64,000 nt of DNA, from NCBI RefSeq assembly GCF_002982075.1, contig NZ_PUEJ01000001.1:682001-746000 (forward strand). The letters run 5' to 3'. Within the stretch, counting starts at the first letter, position 1, and each line of letters opens with the position of its first letter. The stretch comes from Labrys okinawensis. GTDB lineage: Bacteria; Pseudomonadota; Alphaproteobacteria; Rhizobiales; Labraceae. Positions 44,175 through 52,634 of the stretch are shown here, one piece after another. The notes under the pieces are model-generated. The model ran no database searches, had not been told where the DNA came from, and worked only from the letters and a program-made list of their open reading frames with translations. A program made the translations under genes and the position numbers.

Positions 44175-44476
44175 CTCGTCTCCTGCGACCGTACGAATAC
44201 GTTCTTTCGACGCCCGGTCATGCTCCATATCGCATCATTGCATGCTGCGATGTGTGCTCGGTCACAACTTGCAAACAAATTGCGACGGGATGACACGAGC
44301 GAGCCAATAAGACGGGCTCGTTCTTCGCGCTAACTCTTTGTTTAAACGTATTTTTGCAATTTCCAGCGCTTTCGTCCAACCAAAAATGCTCCGCAGCATC
44401 GCAATCGATGCCCGGAAATCCACTGCGTTGCTGCTGATGCATGCGGTCGCCTGTCCGCCCGGCCGGGGAGACAGGC
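44175..44476. other. Gap between vgrG and the small T6SS-associated gene
   Basis: Just over 300 bases on the vgrG-to-tagH side. No gene is seen. It probably carries a separate promoter for the 44174 gene; no clear hairpin terminator was found for vgrG. Confidence 0.4.
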
Positions 44477-46282
44477 CTAATTGATGAAAACCAGGGCGCC
44501 CTGGACCGTCAGGGGGGCCGCGGCACTGACCTGGCCAAGCCCGTTCGACTTCAGGCTCATCACGGCATCCGCTTCCAATGTGATGAAGGTGGATTTGAGC
44601 TGGATGCCCACGGGGGTCATGGTGAAGGTGCTGTTCCCGACGATAAACTCGATCTTCTGATGGGCCTTCACCGTCCAGGTCGACATGATGGTTTCGTTGC
44701 GGCTGTTGCCGATCTTCACCTCGACATTCTGGCCGATCTCGCGCCGCTCGTCGTTCTCGACCTTGCCCTCGAGATCGTTCTGGGCATGGAAGCGGATCAG
44801 CTCGTTGCCGGCAGTGTCGTCCATGATCAGCTCGTTATAGCCCGATCCGTCGAGCGTCTGCGTCTTGGTGCCGGAGACCGCATTGAGCTTGTCCTTCACA
44901 TAGGGCGCGACATTCTCGGCATTGTAGACGCTGCCCGTCACCAGAGGGTGGTCCGGATCACCCTCGATATAGTTGACCACGACTTCCATGCCGATGCGCG
45001 GGATCTTGACGTCGCCCCAGCCGTTTCCAGCCCAGTTCTGGGCGATCCGCACATAGCGCGACTGGCTCTTGTCGCGGTCCCAGAAGAACTGCACCTCGAT
45101 GCGGCACTGGTCGTCCACGTCGCTGACCACCACGGCGGTCTGCGGCCCGTGGATGACGGGCTTGGCCGTCACGGCCGGAGCCCGGAATGCGATGTCGAGC
45201 GGCTGAAACTCGTAGCTGCCGGAATAGCCTTCCTCACCGGAAGCGTCCGTCGAGCGATAGGCCTGGCCACGGAAGAGATGATGGGCCCGCACGATCAGAT
45301 ATTTGGTCCCCTTGCTGGCGGGGGGATTGCCGTCGAGCGTCATGGTGAAGCCCGGGCAGCAGGTGACGGCGTCGCCGCCGGCGATCACGCGTTTGTCGAT
45401 GGCCTGCTCGGCCTCGAGCCTGACATTGGCAAGCGTGGTGCCGTCGCCCTTCTCCGTATAGCGGCCGGGATAGTCGTAGAGTTCGAGGTCGCCATGCTGA
45501 TATCTGGCGCTGGCCGCCTTTTCCGCCATCAGGTCGGTGCTCGGCTTGTGATAGTCGTAATCGTCGAGCGTGACCTTGCCGGAGCGCAGGCGCCTGCCCT
45601 CGGCCCATTCGTTCAGCCTGTCCTTCGCGGTGATATTGTCGAGGCCGACGGCTGCAAATTCGAGCGCCGCACCGCCGAGCTTGGGCTCATGGGCTGCACT
45701 CGCATCCGCCATGACAAGCTTATGATCGGACTCGTTATGCTCGAAATAATAATAGATTCCGTATTCCTCCATCAGCCTTGAAATGAAGGCAAAGTCGCTT
45801 TCGCGATATTGCACGCAATATTCCAGCTGCGGATAGCTTTCCGTCAAGCGTTGCTCGAACTGGATGAAGCCACGATTGTTCAGCACCTGGCTGATGATCT
45901 CGGGCACGGTCATGTGGCTGTAGATCTTGCAATTGGTGGTCCTGGTCAGCAGCCACAGCCAGGGGCGGAGCACCAGGCGATAATAGCGCAGGTCCTGGTC
46001 CCTGCCGATCCATTGTGTCTCCACCAGCACGCCGTTGAAACTGCGCTTGACCCCTTCGTGATGGGACTGGATTTCCAGACGGCATTTGGTGCCGAGGATC
46101 TTGTCGAAATCCACCTGATTGTCGTCACTGACCACTTCGAGGCGATATTCGAAAAGCTCGCTGAGGCCCTCGGACCCTTCAAAACGGGTGACGACGAGCT
46201 TGTCCTTGCCAAGGCTGCTCGTGAAAGAACCCATTCGTGTGTCTTGACCGAATATTTGTGCCACAGCCTGCCCTCGCTCCAT
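44477..46282 (-). CDS. vgrG: T6SS spike protein VgrG (TssI)
   Basis: The 601-residue trimeric spike protein has the gp27-like N-terminal part (GSEGLSELFEYRLEVVSDD, then YCVQYRESDFAFISRLMEEYGIYYYFEH, quoted only in part) and a gp5-like OB-fold and needle (WAGNGWGDVKIPRIGMEVVV). It stops soon after the beta-helix, so there is no effector extension. ATG 46282 is used; GTG and TTG just upstream are also open and no SD is decisive. It is the only VgrG in the window, so all putative effectors here would share it or use Hcp/PAAR. Confidence 0.95.
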   Translation of the reverse strand: MERGQAVAQIFGQDTRMGSFTSSLGKDKLVVTRFEGSEGLSELFEYRLEVVSDDNQVDFDKILGTKCRLEIQSHHEGVKRSFNGVLVETQWIGRDQDLRYYRLVLRPWLWLLTRTTNCKIYSHMTVPEIISQVLNNRGFIQFEQRLTESYPQLEYCVQYRESDFAFISRLMEEYGIYYYFEHNESDHKLVMADASAAHEPKLGGAALEFAAVGLDNITAKDRLNEWAEGRRLRSGKVTLDDYDYHKPSTDLMAEKAASARYQHGDLELYDYPGRYTEKGDGTTLANVRLEAEQAIDKRVIAGGDAVTCCPGFTMTLDGNPPASKGTKYLIVRAHHLFRGQAYRSTDASGEEGYSGSYEFQPLDIAFRAPAVTAKPVIHGPQTAVVVSDVDDQCRIEVQFFWDRDKSQSRYVRIAQNWAGNGWGDVKIPRIGMEVVVNYIEGDPDHPLVTGSVYNAENVAPYVKDKLNAVSGTKTQTLDGSGYNELIMDDTAGNELIRFHAQNDLEGKVENDERREIGQNVEVKIGNSRNETIMSTWTVKAHQKIEFIVGNSTFTMTPVGIQLKSTFITLEADAVMSLKSNGLGQVSAAAPLTVQGALVFIN

Positions 46283-46346
46283 CACGTCGGCCAATCAAGG
46301 CTAGCTCTGTTCAAGTTCAGCGTCTATGGCATTGACGTCTTGTCGC

Positions 46347-46364
46347 TTCCCACATTTAGGGGGT
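46347..46364. promoter_or_regulatory. Candidate operator between vgrG and the sensor kinase
   Basis: TTCCCACATTTAGGGGGT resembles the tssB-upstream site (C-run, central AT, G-run). A separate inverted pair GTCCCAG (46363-46369) / CTGGGAC (46385-46391) overlaps its end. It lies in the divergent promoter region. Confidence 0.35.
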
Positions 46365-46541
46365 CCCAGTCATAGTTCTCGCATCTGGGACTGGCGGGTT
46401 TCGACATTCTTGCTATTCTTGTCTGAGGGTCGGTCGCTCTCATGATTTAGACGCCTCGCTCAGTTGAGGGGTGACTTGGGCGGCCGAGGCCGGAGCAAAG
46501 CGCGTTGGGCGTATCGTCGGTTATGGTTCGAGGACGGTGCG

Positions 46542-47909
46542 ATGAGCCCGGTTGCGGACGATCTGGGGCAGTTGGGACATCTGCTTGCCACCGATACATT
46601 GGCCGTCATCGCGGCAATCGCCCTAATGAGCTGGCTGCTGCGTCGGCGCGAAGGCGTGCTGGCCTGGCTCTGCTGCGCGGGTATCGCCTGGTGCGTGTTC
46701 AACCTCGCCGGCCTGACCGGCATCGGAGCCCGGCTCCCCGATCTTCCGGCCAGCCGGATCGCCCTGCTCTACCCCGTGCTCTTCACCACGCTCGGCCTGG
46801 CAGCGAGCCTTGTCGGCGCGAGCCTTCCCCGCGGCCTGGTGGTCGCGACGGCCCTCGCCTGTCTCGGCCTCGGCGTGGCCGCGATCCCGTTTCATGGCTG
46901 GGAGCTCACACGGATCGCGGGTCTTGCGAGCATCGGCGTATCGCTGCTCATGCTGGGCTTTTTCGCGACGAGGGCGGAGACGCAGATCGGCGCGGCTGAG
47001 AGACTGGCTCTGGCGGCCCTCAATGCGCTCGGCCTCGGCGCTCTCGGCGTCGACCTCTATGCCGGAACGATCTGGCCCGGCAAAAGCGTGCAGTTCTCGC
47101 CCTATGTCGGCGTGATCGTGCTGGGCTTCAGCGGCTTCGTCATAATGCGGCATATCCTGGCAAATGCCGAGGCGCGGGAAAGGCTCAACCAGGCGCTGGG
47201 CCAGCGCATCGAGACCACCAAGGCCAACCTGCTGGCGAGCGAAAGCGCCAGGCATGCCCTCGAAATCGCCCATGCCGTGAAACTTGAGCGGGAACGCCTG
47301 ATGCGGGAAATCCATGACGGTATCGGCTCGAGCCTGGTGGCGGCCCTGGCTTCCGCCGAACGCCAGGGCAAGGAGAGCACGACGGCCGTGGTCGCCCTCA
47401 AGGGCGCCCTGACCGATCTGCGCGTTGCGGTCGACTCGCTCGAGCCGGTGGAGGGCAATGTCGCCACCCTCCTCGCCAGTCTGCGCTATCGCTACGAGCC
47501 CGAACTCCGAAAATCGGGAATCGCCGTCAAATGGATGGTCGAGGACGTGCCCGAACTCGACTGGCTCGATGCACCGAGCGCCCTGCATGTGCTGCGGATC
47601 CTGCAGGAATCGGTCAGCAACACCATGGGCCATAGCAGGGGGACGCAGCTCACCTTCCAATGCAAGATGGCGCTGCTTCAGGGAAGGCCGGGCCTTCGCA
47701 TCGAGATTGCCGACAATGGCAGCGGTTTCGACATGGATGCTCCGGCCATAGGCCGCGGCCGCCGGAACATGATGCAGCGCGCCGAAGCCCTCGGCGCGAG
47801 GCTGGAAGTGCTGAGCAAACGGGGCGAAGGCACCGCCACCATCCTCTGGCTGCCGCTGGTGCGCAAGCAAGGACTGATTCTGGAGGAGGGCCAGGCAGCG
47901 GAACGCTAG
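46542..47909 (+). CDS. Membrane sensor histidine kinase, HisKA_3 type
   Basis: The 455-residue kinase has an N-terminal membrane domain with about seven hydrophobic helices (residues 10-215), a short coiled coil, and a HisKA_3 dimerisation domain with the phospho-acceptor His in LMREIHDGIGSSLV (about 258). The ATPase domain has N-box LRILQESVSNTMGHS, DNGSGFDMD and GRRNMMQRAEALGA. Kinases of this type partner NarL/LuxR regulators, and the only such regulator here is at 23528. ATG 46542 has GAGGA seven bases upstream. It is divergent from vgrG and precedes tssA. The sensed signal is unknown. Confidence 0.92.
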   Translation: MSPVADDLGQLGHLLATDTLAVIAAIALMSWLLRRREGVLAWLCCAGIAWCVFNLAGLTGIGARLPDLPASRIALLYPVLFTTLGLAASLVGASLPRGLVVATALACLGLGVAAIPFHGWELTRIAGLASIGVSLLMLGFFATRAETQIGAAERLALAALNALGLGALGVDLYAGTIWPGKSVQFSPYVGVIVLGFSGFVIMRHILANAEARERLNQALGQRIETTKANLLASESARHALEIAHAVKLERERLMREIHDGIGSSLVAALASAERQGKESTTAVVALKGALTDLRVAVDSLEPVEGNVATLLASLRYRYEPELRKSGIAVKWMVEDVPELDWLDAPSALHVLRILQESVSNTMGHSRGTQLTFQCKMALLQGRPGLRIEIADNGSGFDMDAPAIGRGRRNMMQRAEALGARLEVLSKRGEGTATILWLPLVRKQGLILEEGQAAER

Positions 47910-48015
47910 ATCAGCCGGTACTCTCGCATGACGAAATAAAGGATCGATCGATCCAAAACCTGGTGCCGAAGCGACCTTGGTCGCCGGCGGCGACCGACGC
48001 AGCATTTCCGCGGCC

Positions 48016-48032
48016 TCCCCCATATGGGGGGT
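48016..48032. promoter_or_regulatory. Candidate operator upstream of tssA
   Basis: TCCCCCATATGGGGGGT contains the perfect 14-base palindrome CCCCCATATGGGGG (48017-48030). It lies about 160 bases before the tssA start, and is the best copy of the C-run/G-run motif in this locus. Confidence 0.45.
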
Positions 48033-48065
48033 TGCGGGTAAAGACGCAGAACCTCATCATTTCCA

Positions 48066-48164
48066 AAAGCGCCTTGCGATTTGAAGGAACCGCTTCAAAT
48101 CGCAAAGACACGTCGGACCGAAGAGTTAGAGTAAGAATGCGGTCCGGATAAATCGCACTTTGCT
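48066..48164. repeat. Dispersed intergenic repeat with long perfect hairpin
   Basis: TTGCGATTTGAAG (48074-48086) pairs perfectly with CTTCAAATCGCAA (48093-48105) around a six-base loop. The following blocks ACACGTC, AGAGTTA and AAATCGCACTTTGC match the copy at 43523. The unit ends 28 bases before the tssA start. Confidence 0.7.
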
Positions 48165-48192
48165 CCAGTGGCACCCCAACAGGCAGGCCAAG

Positions 48193-49467
48193 ATGGCAGT
48201 CTATGCCGGCATCGAGAAAGAGATTTCAGCCGACGCTCCCTGCGGACCGGATCCCGATACCGATTCCGATGCCCAGAATTTTCTTACCGTCGCCGAGGGC
48301 CAATTGCCGGCGAGCTATCGCAGTTTCAACAGGAAGTCGTTTGAATCCAAGCAGACCCTTGCGGACCTGCGCGCCCATCTGGAGAAATCGCGCGATCTCC
48401 GCTATCTCATCCTGGCGGCGAAATATCACATTCTGTCGGATGATCTGCCCGGTTTCGTGGATGCCATAGCAGCGACAAACGCCCTGCTTCTTGCGCAATG
48501 GGATTATTGCCATCCGACCGAGGCGGCCGGCGGCGCGGAACTGAGGTCCGCCTTCCTCAAATCGCTCGATGACCTGCCGACGGTGGTCCTGCCGCTGCAG
48601 AGCGCCACCCTGATCAACGACAAACGCCTCGGCGCCCTGTCGATGCGCTCGGTTCTGGTCGGGGAAGGCAAACTCCCCCCTCGCGAGGGAGAGACGGCCG
48701 TCGACTCCTCGAGCATCAAAGACGCCTTTGTGCGTTTCGAGCCGCTTCAGCATCTTGTCGATCTGACGGCCCATCTTGAAACCATCCTTGCCAGCCTCGA
48801 CAGCCTGCGCCAGCTTTTCATCGACAAGGCGGGGCATGAGGCGGCGCCGCAATTCGAGCAATTGCCGGATCTGGTGCGCACCATCCGCGCCTATGTCGGC
48901 GCTATCGTCGCCACGCGGGAACCGGGCCTGGCATCGGCGCAGCCCGCCGAGGCCGATGAGGTGCGGGAAACCGCCGCCGCCCCTTCAGCATCCGCCCCTC
49001 TCACACCCTCGGATGTCGCCTCGGTGAAGGAGGCTTCCAACGCCCTGGCGGCGGTCTTGATCTATTATGCAGGCAAGGAACCGTCGAGCCCGGCCAGGCT
49101 CCTCCTCAAACAGGCGCATCAACTCGTCGGCAAATCCTTCGTCGAAGTCATGAAGATATTGGCGCCCGGACTGGTCGATAAAGCGAAGATCCAGATCAGC
49201 GGTACCATGCCCTTTGCCCTGAACTTCGCCCAGCTTTCGGCGCTGGCGGTCGAGGAAGGCAAGCCGGACGAGACGGAGGCACAGGCCCGTACCTATTCTG
49301 TGGCGACACGTGGCGAGGCCACAGCGCTGATGCGTCAGATCGAGATTTTCTACAACAACATCGAGCCTTCAAGCCCGATCCCCATGCTGATCGAGAAGGC
49401 GAGATCCCTGGTAGCCAAGGATTTCAACGCTCTTCTCAGCGAGATCTCACGCAAAGACGAGAAGTAG
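48193..49467 (+). CDS. tssA: T6SS cap/initiation protein TssA (ImpA)
   Basis: The 424-residue protein begins with an ImpA_N domain (SADAPCGPDPDTDSDAQNFL, about 12-31, and the SRDLRYLILAAKYHIL region), followed by a variable linker and a C-terminal segment (about 345-424) ending in NIEPSSPIPMLIEKARSLV, typical of the shorter TssA class. TssA coordinates baseplate docking and tube-sheath growth. It is alone on the plus strand downstream of the sensor kinase. ATG 48193 removes an unlikely 11-residue extension. Confidence 0.93.
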   Translation: MAVYAGIEKEISADAPCGPDPDTDSDAQNFLTVAEGQLPASYRSFNRKSFESKQTLADLRAHLEKSRDLRYLILAAKYHILSDDLPGFVDAIAATNALLLAQWDYCHPTEAAGGAELRSAFLKSLDDLPTVVLPLQSATLINDKRLGALSMRSVLVGEGKLPPREGETAVDSSSIKDAFVRFEPLQHLVDLTAHLETILASLDSLRQLFIDKAGHEAAPQFEQLPDLVRTIRAYVGAIVATREPGLASAQPAEADEVRETAAAPSASAPLTPSDVASVKEASNALAAVLIYYAGKEPSSPARLLLKQAHQLVGKSFVEVMKILAPGLVDKAKIQISGTMPFALNFAQLSALAVEEGKPDETEAQARTYSVATRGEATALMRQIEIFYNNIEPSSPIPMLIEKARSLVAKDFNALLSEISRKDEK

Positions 49468-49473
49468 GATGAC

Positions 49474-49496
49474 AAATCCTGAATCAACCAGGATTT
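49474..49496. terminator. Hairpin after tssA
   Basis: AAATCCTG and CAGGATTT form an eight-pair stem with loop AATCAAC starting six bases after the tssA stop, ending in TTT. A reasonable terminator; the following CGCATCGATGCGTGGAAAC is reminiscent of the dispersed repeat. Confidence 0.6.
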
Positions 49497-49655
49497 CGCA
49501 TCGATGCGTGGAAACAAGACATTCGAGGAGCTAAGTAAGGTATTCTTATTTTCTCTTCTATTCTTTCGGAATAGACCGATATCACCATTTCGAGAGTAGC
49601 AGTAAATTGCTTCGAAAGCTGATATCATAGGATCAATATAGTATAGGAGGCGTCG

Positions 49656-51986
49656 GTGGAGATGCTGACCTCAAAACCAACCCCGGGCATGCGTCCTTGC
49701 CTCGCCTGGAAAACTCGTCTGCCAGTTGCTGCACTTGCGGCCGTCATGCTTGCCTTGCCGGCGGGTGTGAAGGCGGCAGAGCGGCGCGTGGCCTTCGTGG
49801 TTGGAAACAGCCACTACACGGTCGTTCCGCAGCTCAACAATCCGGACAAGGATGCACAGGCCGTCGCGGCCGCCCTGAAGCGCGAAGGCTTCGAGGTGGT
49901 GTCGGCGCTCGATCTCGACCGTAATGAGTTCGACAAGGCCCTGCAGCGCTTCATCCGCTCGCTGCCGGGCGCCGAGCTCAGCGTGTTCTACTATTCCGGC
50001 CACGGCATCCAGGTGGGCGGCGACAACCGCATCATTCCCATCGATGCAAAGCTGAAGGATCCCGCCGATCTGGAGGTGGAGACGATCAACGTCAAGACGA
50101 TCTTCGCCTATATGCAGCAGAACTCCAAGGCACAGCTGATCTATCTGGATTCGTGCCGCAACAATCCTTTCCAGTCCCGTTCTTTCCTGGTCGGACCCGA
50201 AAAGCAGATGGCGGTCGCCGGTGTCGGCCTTGCGCCCCAGTCCAGCCCGCCGAGCAGCCTCATCGCCTATTCGACCCAACCCGGGGCGGTCGCGGAGGAC
50301 GGCACGGGCGATAATTCGCCGTTCACCGCCTCCATGGTCAAATATTCCTTCACGCTGGGTGTCGATGTGCAACGCGCACTCGACAAGGTAACTGCCGACG
50401 TGTGGGAGGCGACCAACAAGCGTCAGCGCCCGTGGTCGGTCGGCACGCTGACCCAACCGATCTATCTGGCCAAGCCGGTCATTCGCATTGCCGCGGCGGC
50501 GCCCATCCAGATCGCAAAGAACGTCACCGTGAAGATCGGCCCGGCGCCCAAGCAGGGGGCGGATACGCTCACCGTGCAGGAGGCCCCGATACAGGTCGCC
50601 GCGCTGCTTGGAGAAACCTTCAACAAGCCTCGCCGCGTTCCGATCGGCGTCGGCCAGGTCGCGATGCTGGACGATCTTCCGCTGGTGCGTGCCGCGACGG
50701 GGGCGCAGATCCAGATCACCTCGGCACCGAGTTTCGGCACGATGTATCTCAATGGAGCGCCTCTGGCCGAGGGGGACGTCGTCGACCAGAACGCTGTCCG
50801 GTCCATCACTTTCGAACCTTCGATCGGCTCGGAGGGTAAGGTGCAGAGCGTGCAGCTCAAGGTCGACCAGCCCGGAGGCGAGGGCCAGGTCGTCACCGGC
50901 AAGATCGAGTCCTTCGTGCCGATTTGCGACGACAAGGCGGGCGAGCCGCTCGATCCTCAAGGCGTCACCGCCGGCAAGTTGCCGAACGAGATCGATGCCA
51001 AGGCGGCCATCGCCGCCTGTGGCGAGGCTGTCGCCAAATTTCCGAATGTCGCGCGTTACAAATATGAGCTCGGCCGCGCCAAGCTGGCCGACAAGGACGT
51101 CGCGGGCGCCATCGAACTTTTCAACGCGGCCGCGGACGCCGGTTATACGCGCGCCTACTATGAGCTCGGCTATCTGGCCGAGCGCGGCCTTGGCCGCTCG
51201 CAGGACCTGGTCGAAGCCAACAGGTTGTTCAAAATGGGCGCCGACCGGGGCGATCCCTATGCCATGCTCGCCTATGGCCGCAACCTTACGCTCGGCCGCG
51301 GCGTTCCCAAATCCGTCGAAGAGGGCGTCAAGCTGCTCAACCGGGCCGTGGAACTCGGGCATACCTATGCCATGAATGCGGTCGGCGCCATGTATTATTA
51401 CGGCCAGAGCCTGCCGGCCAATCCCAAGCGCGGCGTCAAATTCTACGAAGCCGCACTGGCGCGGAACGACATCTATGCGATGCGCAATATGGGCATCGCC
51501 TATCTCGACGGCAAAGGCGTGGCGCGCAAGCCGGCCATGGCGATGGAACTGTTCAAGCAGGCCTCCGAAGGCGGCCATCCCAGCGCGCCCACCAATATCG
51601 GCGCCATGTATTTCAAGGGCAATGGCGTCAAGAAGGATCTGGCGAGCGCCATAAGCTGGTACGAGATCGGCGCCGAACGCGGCGACTTCTACGCGGCATC
51701 CAATCTGGGCTGGATCTATTCCAAGGGCCCGGCGGCGCAGCGCGATCTGGAAAAGGCCGCCTGGTATTCGAGCCTCGCCGTCGCACTCGATGCTTACGGC
51801 GAACACAAGGAAGAAATTGGAAATCTTCGGGCTTTGCCGCTGGCCGAGAAGCAGAAGGTCATCGACAAGCTCAATGCCGAATTGGGCAGCGATGCGGCAG
51901 CCCCGACTTCGGATGTCGACGACGCGGTCGTGTTGCTCGCCCGCAAGGCCTGGCAGAAGCGCAACCCTCGTCTCGACCTGTTCTGA
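49656..51986 (+). CDS. Exported caspase-family (C14) protein with Sel1 repeats
   Basis: The 776-residue protein has a signal peptide (core VAALAAVMLALPAG, cleavage near KAA-ERR at about 41), then a caspase-like domain (about 42-270) with both catalytic residues: His in FYYSGHGIQVGG and Cys in LIYLDSCRNN. A ~170-residue linker with beta character follows, then about six Sel1 repeats (about 465-715; AYYELGYLAERGLG, YAMNAVGAMYYYG, SAPTNIGAMYFKGNG). GTG at 49656 is chosen because AGGAGG lies exactly five bases upstream; ATG 49662 is also possible. It follows tssA but looks separately transcribed. Caspase-Sel1 proteins are known in Rhizobiales; their targets are not. Confidence 0.9.
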   Translation: MEMLTSKPTPGMRPCLAWKTRLPVAALAAVMLALPAGVKAAERRVAFVVGNSHYTVVPQLNNPDKDAQAVAAALKREGFEVVSALDLDRNEFDKALQRFIRSLPGAELSVFYYSGHGIQVGGDNRIIPIDAKLKDPADLEVETINVKTIFAYMQQNSKAQLIYLDSCRNNPFQSRSFLVGPEKQMAVAGVGLAPQSSPPSSLIAYSTQPGAVAEDGTGDNSPFTASMVKYSFTLGVDVQRALDKVTADVWEATNKRQRPWSVGTLTQPIYLAKPVIRIAAAAPIQIAKNVTVKIGPAPKQGADTLTVQEAPIQVAALLGETFNKPRRVPIGVGQVAMLDDLPLVRAATGAQIQITSAPSFGTMYLNGAPLAEGDVVDQNAVRSITFEPSIGSEGKVQSVQLKVDQPGGEGQVVTGKIESFVPICDDKAGEPLDPQGVTAGKLPNEIDAKAAIAACGEAVAKFPNVARYKYELGRAKLADKDVAGAIELFNAAADAGYTRAYYELGYLAERGLGRSQDLVEANRLFKMGADRGDPYAMLAYGRNLTLGRGVPKSVEEGVKLLNRAVELGHTYAMNAVGAMYYYGQSLPANPKRGVKFYEAALARNDIYAMRNMGIAYLDGKGVARKPAMAMELFKQASEGGHPSAPTNIGAMYFKGNGVKKDLASAISWYEIGAERGDFYAASNLGWIYSKGPAAQRDLEKAAWYSSLAVALDAYGEHKEEIGNLRALPLAEKQKVIDKLNAELGSDAAAPTSDVDDAVVLLARKAWQKRNPRLDLF

Positions 51987-52023
51987 CAGCACCGCCGCAC
52001 CGACAGGCACGGCCCTCTTCACG

Positions 52024-52056
52024 GCATCGAACCTGGCTTTTCGCCAGGTTCGATGC
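52024..52056. terminator. Strong bidirectional hairpin between convergent genes
   Basis: GCATCGAACCTGGC (52024-52037) pairs perfectly with GCCAGGTTCGATGC (52043-52056) around TTTTC. It lies between the stops of the caspase-Sel1 gene and the S74 lipoprotein gene. Confidence 0.75.
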
Positions 52057-52067
52057 GGCCGCCAGCA

Positions 52068-52634
52068 TTACGCGCCGCGACCGAGCAGGGGTGCGGACCT
52101 TTGATAATCCGCCAGCATCGTCATCTTCACATCGATGCGATCATAGTCGACCATGAAGTAGCCGCTGTCGGTCAGGATAACCGCATCGGGATGGGTCTCG
52201 AGAAGATCCTGGGCCATGACTCCGACATAGACCGGACCGCCCCAGACATAACGGAAGCGATAGATCGTGAGGCCGCCGGGAGACTGGCCGATGGGTCGGA
52301 TATCGGTCTTGAGCCGGCGATCCGACCAGCCACCGCCGCCGCCACTCGAGCCGCCGCCACCATTTCCGCCACCACCGCCGCCGCCCCCGCCGCCGCCGTT
52401 ACTGCCGCCAGGCATCCTGTCGTCCGCATCCGGCTCCACGATCACACGCCTGCGATGGGACATCGTCTTGTAATGAGGCCGGGTGGACCTCATCTTGCGG
52501 CGCGGCGGTTCCGGTTCGTCCACATAGACGGGCTCGTCGGGGTAACCTGACGCGCAGCTGGCAAGCACGACAGCCAGCCCGCTTCCCAGGACCCCAAAAA
52601 GCAGGCCCCGCCGAACTTCAAATTTGCTCGTCAT
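52068..52634 (-). CDS. Lipoprotein with glycine linker and S74 (endosialidase-chaperone) domain
   Basis: The 188-residue protein has a lipoprotein signal ending in VLASC (Cys near 27), a basic/acidic stalk, a long Gly-rich linker (about 78-102) and a C-terminal peptidase S74 domain (about 103-165). The S74 hallmark WSDRRLKTDIRPI keeps the Ser and Lys of the self-cleavage dyad, and YVGVMAQDLLETHPDAV follows as usual. In phage tail spikes this domain trimerises a fibre and then cuts itself off. A surface-anchored version with no fibre is odd, though similar proteins occur in related bacteria. AGGAG lies six bases before the ATG. Confidence 0.85.
   Translation of the reverse strand: MTSKFEVRRGLLFGVLGSGLAVVLASCASGYPDEPVYVDEPEPPRRKMRSTRPHYKTMSHRRRVIVEPDADDRMPGGSNGGGGGGGGGGGNGGGGSSGGGGGWSDRRLKTDIRPIGQSPGGLTIYRFRYVWGGPVYVGVMAQDLLETHPDAVILTDSGYFMVDYDRIDVKMTMLADYQRSAPLLGRGA

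Noticed and set aside
44477..46282. VgrG as an evolved effector with a toxic extension
   Set aside because: The protein ends shortly after the needle region; there is no extra C-terminal domain.
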